From: Mesorhizobium sp. YC-39 | Lineage (GTDB): Bacteria; Pseudomonadota; Alphaproteobacteria; Rhizobiales; Rhizobiaceae | Reading direction: 5' to 3' | Assembly: GCF_025753795.1 (NCBI RefSeq) | Contig: NZ_JAOWPS010000005.1 | Span: 496,001 to 560,000, forward strand | Length of the DNA stretch: 64,000 bases | Shown here: piece after piece, positions 26,770 to 35,187 of the stretch | Layout of the letters: every line of letters starts with the position of its first letter | Numbering within the stretch: position 1 is the first letter of the stretch | Notes under the pieces: model-generated | What the model was told of the DNA's origin: nothing | The model's database searches: none | Seen by the model: the letters and a program-made list of their open reading frames with translations, nothing else | Translations under genes and position numbers: made by a program

Positions 26770-27660
26770 GAGGCGACCAGGACGAGCCTTGATCTCGCGC
26801 CAGGCGCCAGGGTCGGCATCATCGCCGGCGGCGGCAGTCTCCCGGTGGAAGTCGCGGTCAGCCTGGCTGGACAAGGCTATCCGCCTATCATCATCCCGAT
26901 CGAGGGCGAAGTTGACCGCAAGTCCGACCTCGACCGTTACGAACATGAGAGCCTCGCTCTGGAAGACATCGGTTCGCTAGCTTCGTTGCTGCGGCGTCGA
27001 CGGATCAGCCATCTGGTCCTAGCCGGTGAGATCAGGCGTCGGCCGAGACTGATCGACATGCGCCCAAGCCTTGGCTTGTTGGCCGTGGTGCCTACGGTGA
27101 TCATGGCGCTTGCCCGAGGCGACGACGGCCTGCTGAAGGTTTTGACACGGGCTCTGGAAGCACGTGGCGTCAAGGTCGTTGGCGCCCATGAGATCGTGCC
27201 GGATCTGGTTGCGGCCGAAGGCCCGCTGACCAGGGCGGCGCCGCGAAAATCCGACTGGCGCGACATCGAGGCGGCCCGTGCGGCGGCAAAGGCCATTGGC
27301 GCGCTTGATATCGGCCAGGCGGCTGTCGCGATCGGTGGCCGAGCCATTGCGCTGGAAGGCATCGAAGGCACCAACGGGCTGCTCGAGCGGACAAGAGAGC
27401 TGCGCGGCCATGGCAGGCTGGCCGGCAAGGCGCGCGGTGTCCTGGTCAAATGCGCCAAGCCCGGCCAGGAATTGCGTGCCGATCTGCCGTCCATCGGACC
27501 GCAGACGATCGAGGCGGCGCATGCCGCCGGACTTGCCGGCATTGCCGTCGAGGCCGGCCGCTCGCTGGTTCTGGAAGGCCCCGTCGTCGTCTCGCGCGCC
27601 GACGCACTCGGCCTGTTCGTGATCGGCCTGCCTGCCGCGGAGCCGGCGCATGCCAAATAG
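26758..27660 (+). CDS. lpxI: UDP-2,3-diacylglucosamine pyrophosphatase LpxI
   Basis: A 300-residue enzyme that cleaves UDP-2,3-diacylglucosamine to lipid X and UMP, replacing LpxH in alphaproteobacteria. Recognisable segments are GARVGIIAGGGSLPVEVA near residue 18, SHLVLAGEIRRRPRL, GAHEIVPDLVAAEGPLT, and the C-terminal metal-site region with EGTNGLLERTRELRG and KCAKPGQELRADLPSIG. Its end overlaps the lpxB start by 11 bases, indicating coupling. Confidence 0.93.
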   Translation: MTKTEATRTSLDLAPGARVGIIAGGGSLPVEVAVSLAGQGYPPIIIPIEGEVDRKSDLDRYEHESLALEDIGSLASLLRRRRISHLVLAGEIRRRPRLIDMRPSLGLLAVVPTVIMALARGDDGLLKVLTRALEARGVKVVGAHEIVPDLVAAEGPLTRAAPRKSDWRDIEAARAAAKAIGALDIGQAAVAIGGRAIALEGIEGTNGLLERTRELRGHGRLAGKARGVLVKCAKPGQELRADLPSIGPQTIEAAHAAGLAGIAVEAGRSLVLEGPVVVSRADALGLFVIGLPAAEPAHAK

Positions 27661-28813
27661 CCGGCCGCTGAAGATCGCCATCGTCGCCGGTGAGGAATCC
27701 GGTGACCTGCTCGGCGCCGATCTCGTTGAGGCACTCAAGCGCACGACTGGCCGCGAGGTCAAGCTTATCGGCATTGGCGGACGCCATCTGCAGGCGCTCG
27801 GTCTCACACCGCTATTCGAGGGCAGCGAGATCGCGCTGACGGGGCTGAGCGCCGTCCTGCGCGATCTACCACGCCTTATGCGGCGGATCAGCCAGACGGC
27901 CAGTGCGGTTGCCAGTGAAAAGCCAGACTGTCTGATCACCATCGACAGTCCGGATTTCTCGCTGCGCGTGGCAAGGAAGGTGCGTGCCGCCGATCCGACG
28001 ATCCCGATCATCCACTATGTCTGCCCGAGCGTGTGGGCATGGCGGCCGGGCAGGGCGGTGGCGATGAGGCCGTATGTCGATCACATTCTTTGCATCCTGC
28101 CTTTCGAGGTGAAGGAACTAGCGCGCCTGGGTGGTCCGCCCGGCACATATGTCGGTCATCGTCTCACGCATGATTCAGGCGTGCTCGCCGCCGCCAAGGC
28201 GCAAGGATTGCCGCGAGACCTGTCGGGAGATCGCGTGAAAACGCTGCTTGTGCTGCCCGGCTCGCGCCGCGGCGAGGTGCGGCGGCTGGCCGGCCCGTTC
28301 GGCAAGACGGTATCGATCCTGCGCGCGCGCGGGCACCGCTTGCGCCTGCTGTTGCCGACGGTGCCGCATGTCGCTGATCTGGTCAGGACTTCGGTCGCAA
28401 GCTGGGACGAGAAGCCGGAGATCATCCTTGACCCCGACCGCAAATGGCAGGCTTTCGGCAAGGCCGATGCGGCGCTGATCGCATCGGGAACGGTGTCGCT
28501 GGAGCTGGCGCTGTCAGGCGTGCCGATGATCTCCTGCTACCGGCTTGATCCGGTCATGCGGCTGGCCCAGCGCCTGATCACCGTATGGAGCGCTGCCTTG
28601 CCCAATCTCATAGCGGACCAGCCGGTGGTGACCGAGCACTATAACGAATATGTGCGGCCTCATTACCTGGCGCGGCAGCTGGAAGCGCTATTTTCCGACA
28701 CAGCCTATCGCTCCTGGCAGAAGGACGGTTTTGCCGAGGTGGCCAAACGCATGGCCACCGATAGGCCGTCCGGCGATATCGCGGCGGATGTCGTTCTGAA
28801 TCACATCAAATAA
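27650..28813 (+). CDS. lpxB: Lipid-A-disaccharide synthase
   Basis: A 387-residue GT19 glycosyltransferase that condenses lipid X with UDP-diacylglucosamine. Motifs are IAIVAGEESGDLLGADL at the N-terminus, IDSPDFSLRVA, IIHYVCPSVWAWRPGRA, LLVLPGSRRGEVRRL, and the donor-site region SGTVSLELALSGVPMISCYR. It is the last gene of the lipid A block, followed by a strong bidirectional terminator facing gltA. Confidence 0.97.
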   Translation: MPNSRPLKIAIVAGEESGDLLGADLVEALKRTTGREVKLIGIGGRHLQALGLTPLFEGSEIALTGLSAVLRDLPRLMRRISQTASAVASEKPDCLITIDSPDFSLRVARKVRAADPTIPIIHYVCPSVWAWRPGRAVAMRPYVDHILCILPFEVKELARLGGPPGTYVGHRLTHDSGVLAAAKAQGLPRDLSGDRVKTLLVLPGSRRGEVRRLAGPFGKTVSILRARGHRLRLLLPTVPHVADLVRTSVASWDEKPEIILDPDRKWQAFGKADAALIASGTVSLELALSGVPMISCYRLDPVMRLAQRLITVWSAALPNLIADQPVVTEHYNEYVRPHYLARQLEALFSDTAYRSWQKDGFAEVAKRMATDRPSGDIAADVVLNHIK

Positions 28814-28839
28814 AAAAGCGCCGCAAAAGGGCGCTTTTT
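28813..28839. terminator. Bidirectional terminator between lpxB and gltA
   Basis: AAAAAGCGCC (28813-28822) pairs with GGCGCTTTTT (28830-28839) around a GCAAAAG loop. The A-run and T-run on opposite sides let it serve both converging genes. Confidence 0.88.
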
Positions 28840-28858
28840 CCTAGATCTTCGGCCCCGA

Positions 28859-30187
<1,329 letters not shown>

Positions 30188-30372
30188 TGCAAACTCCTTT
30201 TTGTTTCCTCATGCCGGCAAAGGCAAAATTCTGCAAAGCGACACGTCGAAATCACCGGAATGCGCGTAATTCGCCACCGCATTGTGGAGGGGTGCGTGCC
30301 AGATTGGGCCAACCCTAATGTTGCACTGCGAAACGCGCCTTTCAATGCCAATCTTCTTGGGCCAGTTTGCTC

Positions 30373-31797
30373 CTAATCGATTTGATCCGCTATGCGAGCC
30401 AGGCTTTCCTCGCGGCCGAGCACGGCCAGTACGTCGAACACGCCGGGCGAGGTGCTTTTGCCGGTAAGCGCTGCCCGCAAGGGCTGAGCGACGGCACCCA
30501 ATTTGTAGCCGCCGGCCAGGGCATAGTCGCGGATCGCCGCTTCGGCCGCCGCGGCCGTCCAGTCGCCTGAAACCGTCTTCAGCGCGCCGTGGGCGCCCGT
30601 CAGGACCTCGCGCGCCTCGCCAGTGAGCAAGGCGGCTGCCTTCTCGTCGATCGGCAGCGGCCGCTCGGTGAACAGGAAGGCAGCACCATCAACAAGTTCC
30701 ACCAGCGTCTTGGCACGCTCCTTCAGGCCCGGCAAGGCGGCAAGCAGCTGCGCCTTGCGCCTGTCGTCAAGGCGTGCGGCGATCGCCGGGCCGCCTTCGA
30801 GATAGGGCAGCGTGGCGATGAAGATGTCGAGCAGATCTGCGTCCTCCATACGGCGCATATGCACGCCATTGAGGGCTTCGAGCTTGGCGAAGTCGAAACG
30901 GGCCGCCCCCTTGTTGACGTCGCCGATGTCGAACCAGGCAATCATATCCTTGATCGACATGACCTCGTCGTCGCCATGGCTCCAGCCCAGCCGTGCCAGA
31001 TAGTTGAGTAGCGCCTCGGGCAGATAGCCCATGGCGCGATAAGCCTCGACGCCAAGCGCACCGTGCCGCTTCGACAGCTTGGCGCCGTCGGCGCCGTGGA
31101 TCAGCGGGATATGCGACATCGACGGCACATCCCAGCCCATGGCGCGGTAGATCACCGTCTGACGGGCGGCGTTGGTCAGATGGTCGTCGCCGCGGATGAT
31201 GTGGGTGACGCCCATATCATGGTCGTCGACCACGACGGCATGCATATAGGTCGGGTTGCCGTCCGAGCGCAGGATGATGAAATCGTCGAGGTCCTTGTTG
31301 GGAAAGCGCACCTCGCCCTGGACGCGGTCATGCACCACCGTCTCGCCCTCGGTTGGCGCCTTGATGCGGACGGCGCCCTTGGCGCCGGCTGGCGCCTCCG
31401 ACGGATCGCGGTCGCGCCAGCGGCCGTCATAGCGGGGAGGGAGCCCCTTGGCCCGCGCTGCCTCGCGCATGGCCTCGAGCTCTGCCGGCGTCGCATAGCA
31501 GTAATAGGCCTTGCCCATGCGCACCAGCTCCTCGGCCACCTCGCGATGGCGCGGTGCGCGCTCGAACTGCGAGACAGGCTTACCATCCCAGGTCAGGCCG
31601 AGCCAGGAAAGCCCGTCGAGAATGGCTGCCGTCGCTGCATCCGTCGAACGCTCGCGGTCGGTGTCCTCGATGCGCAGCAGCATCGTGCCGCCGGTGTGCT
31701 TCGAATACAGCCAGTTGAACAGCGCCGTCCGCGCCCCGCCAATGTGCAGGTAACCGGTGGGCGAGGGGGCAAAACGGGTGACGACCTTGTCGGGCAT
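30373..31797 (-). CDS. gltX: Glutamate--tRNA ligase
   Basis: A 474-residue class I aminoacyl-tRNA synthetase. FAPSPTGYLHIGGART contains the HIGH-type motif near residue 18, and GAKLSKRHGALG the KMSKS-type motif near residue 245. The C-terminal third is the helical anticodon-binding domain. It normally neighbours comEC divergently in rhizobia; here its start is followed within 15 bases by the first copy of the direct repeat bounding the islet. Confidence 0.97.
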   Translation of the reverse strand: MPDKVVTRFAPSPTGYLHIGGARTALFNWLYSKHTGGTMLLRIEDTDRERSTDAATAAILDGLSWLGLTWDGKPVSQFERAPRHREVAEELVRMGKAYYCYATPAELEAMREAARAKGLPPRYDGRWRDRDPSEAPAGAKGAVRIKAPTEGETVVHDRVQGEVRFPNKDLDDFIILRSDGNPTYMHAVVVDDHDMGVTHIIRGDDHLTNAARQTVIYRAMGWDVPSMSHIPLIHGADGAKLSKRHGALGVEAYRAMGYLPEALLNYLARLGWSHGDDEVMSIKDMIAWFDIGDVNKGAARFDFAKLEALNGVHMRRMEDADLLDIFIATLPYLEGGPAIAARLDDRRKAQLLAALPGLKERAKTLVELVDGAAFLFTERPLPIDEKAAALLTGEAREVLTGAHGALKTVSGDWTAAAAEAAIRDYALAGGYKLGAVAQPLRAALTGKSTSPGVFDVLAVLGREESLARIADQID

Positions 31798-31810
31798 GGA
31801 ACTCTCGGGG

Positions 31811-31968
31811 CGCAGGCGCAGGAACGGATGTGGTGGCGCGGACTTTCGCGCGTCGCGCGTTCATGTAGCATAGGAGGTCAAGGGCGCAAGGGGCAGACCC
31901 GATGGCTGGACGAGGCCGGGGTACGGACGAGAGCGAGGACGCAGTCCAGCGGCGTCAGCGAACGGTTG
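31811..31968. repeat. Direct repeat, copy A (left boundary of islet; truncated comEC 5' end)
   Basis: About 158 bases aligned to 35031-35187 with roughly eight mismatches and one 1-base indel. Bases 31859-31946 are identical to 35079-35166 (88 bases). The copy holds the comEC ribosome site and start codon (ATG at 31902). An extra base after 31946 then shifts the frame, so it is a dead comEC start: 15 shared codons followed by unrelated residues. Confidence 0.92.
31902..31968 (+). pseudogene. Truncated 5' copy of comEC
   Basis: Starts MAGRGRGTDESEDAV like the intact comEC at 35122, then goes out of frame and leaves homology at about 31968. It is the coding part of direct repeat copy A and has no independent function expected. 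Confidence 0.75.
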
Positions 31969-32084
31969 TAGCGCGCAAAATCGTTTGGCATCTCTGCGCA
32001 ACGTCACTTGGCACTAAGTGCACATCAAAAAAACAGCCGCACATAGCGCCTTCTTTGGCCGGAGCCGGGTCACAAAGCCCCGGC

Positions 32085-32885
32085 TTATCGCGGACGCCAG
32101 TTTACGGCCTCGGATATGATGGTCTCGATATTCTTTTGCTGAAATGATTCCTCATACGGAATGGCCGTCACGACGACCCGATCGCTGTACCCCAGGTGCA
32201 GGTCATCCAAATTCGCGTGGATGAGTTCATCAGCCGGCCTTCTGTCGAAATGCGAAATCAAGCCATCAAAGTAGAAGCGGAAAATTGGCACGAAGTGCTC
32301 TGGACGCTTGCCTGCCTCTGGCACCCACTTGTCGTCAGGGAAGGGCGTCTGGTTGTGAATGACTCCTAGTGTCGAAAGCTGAGTTAAGGAGATTGGGTAA
32401 AATTCAAGAGGCTTCGCATCGCCAGTCACGACCATCTTGCGTAGCTGCTCCAGATGATCTGATGGCAGGGACATTTCTTTGAATTCGCGCCGATCGGACG
32501 CGGCCGCGCGCCAGAGCAGACTTAGAAAAAACAGCCGAAGTCGAAGCCAATCAGGGTCATGCAAGGGACGAAGTCCCCACTGCGTTCCAGGGATTCTGTC
32601 GAAGCCGCTGAGTTTCAGCATCGGCCCCCAACCGCTCCACACCAACCTATGAAAGCGCAGCTTTTTGATTGCCCAACCGTCAAGCTTTTCGAGGATGTCC
32701 TCGCCCGATTGAGTGACCAACCGATTATCATACCAACTGCTGTACCGACGCATAGGGCGCGAGCCGCTGCCCGCTTCCCAAAATGGATGGCCAGGCGCTT
32801 CCGGTTTTGTGAGAGCTTTTGGTATCAAATGCGAATCGACAAACTTTCCGGTCGCGCCGGTAAGCTTACATACTCCATTGGCCAA
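32085..32885 (-). CDS. HNH-like SHIIP/SLLWRA-family protein, islet gene 1
   Basis: A 266-residue soluble protein with no recognised enzyme name. Near the N-terminus it has CKLTGATGKFVDSHLIPKAL, which resembles the CxxCG...DSHIIPKF start of an uncharacterised HNH-like family. In the middle, LRLFFLSLLWRAAASDRREF matches that family's helical signature. The usual second Cys of each zinc pair is absent (CKLT instead of CxxC, and EKLD where a second pair is expected), so metal binding may be lost. The TTG at 32885 follows GGAG and puts the motif at the N-terminus; a TTG at 32939 would give 284 residues. A GCCGGG stem follows the stop. It is divergent from the ATPase with 92 bases between. Family call from memory. 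Confidence 0.6.
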   Translation of the reverse strand: MANGVCKLTGATGKFVDSHLIPKALTKPEAPGHPFWEAGSGSRPMRRYSSWYDNRLVTQSGEDILEKLDGWAIKKLRFHRLVWSGWGPMLKLSGFDRIPGTQWGLRPLHDPDWLRLRLFFLSLLWRAAASDRREFKEMSLPSDHLEQLRKMVVTGDAKPLEFYPISLTQLSTLGVIHNQTPFPDDKWVPEAGKRPEHFVPIFRFYFDGLISHFDRRPADELIHANLDDLHLGYSDRVVVTAIPYEESFQQKNIETIISEAVNWRPR

Positions 32886-32977
32886 ATGACTTTCTCCAAT
32901 CCGCCGCCGGCCGGCGGTGTGCTTGTGTGAAAAAGGCAATGGTGCTCTCCTCCCTTACTTTTTCGCGGGAGGGCGCC

Positions 32978-34789
32978 ATGAGGATTAACCGGTTTCGTGT
33001 TTCAAACTACAGCAGCTTTTCAGACACTGGGTGGATAGAACTTCAACCTGGTACCAACATTTTTGTCGGCGAGAACAACGCCGGGAAAAGTGCGATTCTG
33101 CGAGCCATAAAATACCTTGAGAATGTCCCGCACCGAAGCCCTTCAGAATTCAGGCTTGAGCGTTTGGGTTCGTCCGTCGAGGAAATTGAGATCACTGTGG
33201 ACGGACAAGAGATCGAGGACGCGTGGCTGAGGAGTCTAGACCGGATCTTTTGGCCCATAGGCACAGACCAAGTCGCCGGCGCACAAAAGAAAATGGATAA
33301 GTTCCTATCTGGCCAGCAAATTCAGCTTCGTCTGAGTAGGACCGAAGGCGCCTTCAGCAGAATGACCAAGCCCTTTGGAGACGGGACGGGTGCTTACGTT
33401 TGCTTCCGCAAATCGAACGGCAAAATTATCTTTCAGCCAGGTATCAACGGTGAAGACAATACCAGGGATTTGATGACCGTGGTTTGGAACGACTCCGTTT
33501 TCATGTTCGATGCACAACGTTTTGGGCTTGGGATTGGCGGCGTTGAATATCCTGAACGCCTAAATGGCTCAGCCGGCAACCTGTCGGCGGTCTTGAATCG
33601 GCTTCAAGGTGAGCGCCCGGCACTTTTTGCTCGCCTAGTGGTCCATGTTCGTGAGATCTTTTCGACGATAGGCAATTTAAGCGTACGACCGACAATAGAC
33701 AATCGACTTGAAGTACTCGTTTGGCCAATTGAAGAGCAGGAACATCCCGAACTTAGCGTGGGGTTGAACGACAGCGGGACTGGAGTTTCCCAGGCCATTG
33801 CAATCCTCGCTGTCGCAATGACACTGAGAGAAGCAGTTGTCATGATCGATGAGATCAGCAGCTTTCTACACCCTGCAGCCGCGAAGACATTGCTCCGAAT
33901 TCTGACGACTAACTACCCGCAACACCAATATATTATCTCCACACATTCGCCGGAGGTTCTGAGCGCGAGTTCACCATCGTCGGTCCACTTTGTCCGAAAA
34001 TCAGGATTTGAATCATCGGTGAATTCTGTCGATCTTACCAATCTAGAGGATCTACGGCAGGTGACGGGACAACTCGGAATCTCGATGACGGATGTGTTCG
34101 CTGTCGACCACATCATCTGGGTAGAGGGTCCAACAGAGGAACTCTGCTTCCCCTACATCTACACGAAAAAGGTTGGTCCCATGCCGCGCTCGACGATGTT
34201 TGTACCCGTTATCGCGACGGGAGATTTCAGCAAAAGTGGCACACGGCTTGAGCTTGTCTTGGATATCTACGAAAGACTCAGCGGTGTCGCGCAGCCACTA
34301 ATTACCTCCGTAACTTTTGGGTTCGACCGAGAAAGTTTGACAGAGCAAGAAATTGCCGATCTTCGCCGTCGATCAGGCGACCGTGTTAGGCTGCTCCCCC
34401 GCCGCAATTTCGAGTGCTATCTTATCGATTGCGACGCCATCGCGGCTTTGCTTGCGACTCATGTACCGGATTTGGCGATCCAGAACGTTCGGGACGTGGT
34501 TGAGGAGTTCCTGCTCTCAATGGGCGGGGATGCTGCGTTCAAAGCCAAAGAATCATGGACAAACGATTTGAGCGACCCGACGTGGCTCGCCAAGGTGGAT
34601 GGAGCGAAACTCATCAAACGTATCTGCTCCGAAGTGAGCGAGCAGCGCTTCGAATTTGCAAAGAAGGTGCATTCGCTCGAACTTCTAAAGCACCGGATGG
34701 AAAGCGGTAGCGCGGATTTGAATGAACTTTCCGACTACGTCATCGAGTTGGTCGAAGGATTGAAGGTAGCCATGCTGAAGGCGAGTTGA
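32978..34789 (+). CDS. OLD-family AAA ATPase with TOPRIM-like domain, islet gene 2
   Basis: A 603-residue SMC/ABC-type ATPase fused to a nuclease-like domain. Walker A is GENNAGKS (31-38), the ABC signature NDSGTGVSQ (264-272), Walker B VVMIDE (287-292), and the switch His lies in STHSPE (H323). From residue 380 a TOPRIM-like region follows: WVEGPTEE with Glu383, and GFDRE with Asp450. RRNFECYLID (475-484) recalls the OLD/DUF4435 pattern of anti-phage proteins. The ATG at 32978 has GGGAGG 4-5 bases ahead; an upstream in-frame start would add 17 residues of no family character. G+C is visibly lower than in flanking genes. Class 1 OLD nuclease or fused PARIS-like effector are the nearest known types. 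Confidence 0.8.
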   Translation: MRINRFRVSNYSSFSDTGWIELQPGTNIFVGENNAGKSAILRAIKYLENVPHRSPSEFRLERLGSSVEEIEITVDGQEIEDAWLRSLDRIFWPIGTDQVAGAQKKMDKFLSGQQIQLRLSRTEGAFSRMTKPFGDGTGAYVCFRKSNGKIIFQPGINGEDNTRDLMTVVWNDSVFMFDAQRFGLGIGGVEYPERLNGSAGNLSAVLNRLQGERPALFARLVVHVREIFSTIGNLSVRPTIDNRLEVLVWPIEEQEHPELSVGLNDSGTGVSQAIAILAVAMTLREAVVMIDEISSFLHPAAAKTLLRILTTNYPQHQYIISTHSPEVLSASSPSSVHFVRKSGFESSVNSVDLTNLEDLRQVTGQLGISMTDVFAVDHIIWVEGPTEELCFPYIYTKKVGPMPRSTMFVPVIATGDFSKSGTRLELVLDIYERLSGVAQPLITSVTFGFDRESLTEQEIADLRRRSGDRVRLLPRRNFECYLIDCDAIAALLATHVPDLAIQNVRDVVEEFLLSMGGDAAFKAKESWTNDLSDPTWLAKVDGAKLIKRICSEVSEQRFEFAKKVHSLELLKHRMESGSADLNELSDYVIELVEGLKVAMLKAS

Positions 34790-35030
34790 TGAGCGCTCGC
34801 AGACCTCTCAAAACGTGGACACAATAATACGGCGGGTCTCCGGTCGGTTGTAGCGTCGTTGAAGGCCGACCCAGTCGAGCTGCTCGCTCACAAGCCGGTT
34901 GGCACGTCAGCCAGGAGCGGTTCTAGCGTCGTGAGGTTGAGACCGGCCGAGGAACATGGAACAGCGCTGAAATTGCGCTCGGCGACCTTGCCGCCGAATG
35001 CGAGGCGCTGCGAGCCAAGGAAACGACTCA
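34790..35030. other. Islet tail without supported gene
   Basis: About 240 bases between the ATPase stop and direct repeat copy B. It contains CGGTTGTAGCG at about 34849, a sequence also present at about 31963-31973 just right of copy A, and a related GGTTCTAGCGTCGT at about 34919. One plus frame reads AEIALGDLAAECEALRAKE into the repeat, perhaps the decayed 3' end of a gene. No intact gene, integrase or att-like tRNA end is visible. Confidence 0.5.
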
Positions 35031-35187
35031 GGCAGGCGCAGGAGCGGATGTGATTGCACGGACTTTCGCGCGTTGCGGGTTCATGTAGCATAGGAGGTCA
35101 AGGGCGCAAGGGGCAGACCCGATGGCTGGACGAGGCCGGGGTACGGACGAGAGCGAGGACGCAGTCGGCGGCGTCAGCGAACGCTTG
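35031..35187. repeat. Direct repeat, copy B (right boundary of islet; intact comEC start)
   Basis: Partner of copy A at 31811-31968 with a constant offset of 3220 bases until the 1-base indel. It includes the ribosome site AAGGGG and start codon of the intact comEC. The differences between copies cluster in the outer 50 bases. Confidence 0.92.

Noticed and set aside
31902..32147. Frame starting in direct repeat copy A as a gene
   Set aside because: Only the first 15 codons match comEC; the rest is unrelated and crosses into the 3' end of the islet gene.
31811..35187. Islet as an integrative element with its own integrase
   Set aside because: No integrase, transposase or relaxase frame is present and no tRNA end flanks it; duplicated flanking DNA explains the borders.
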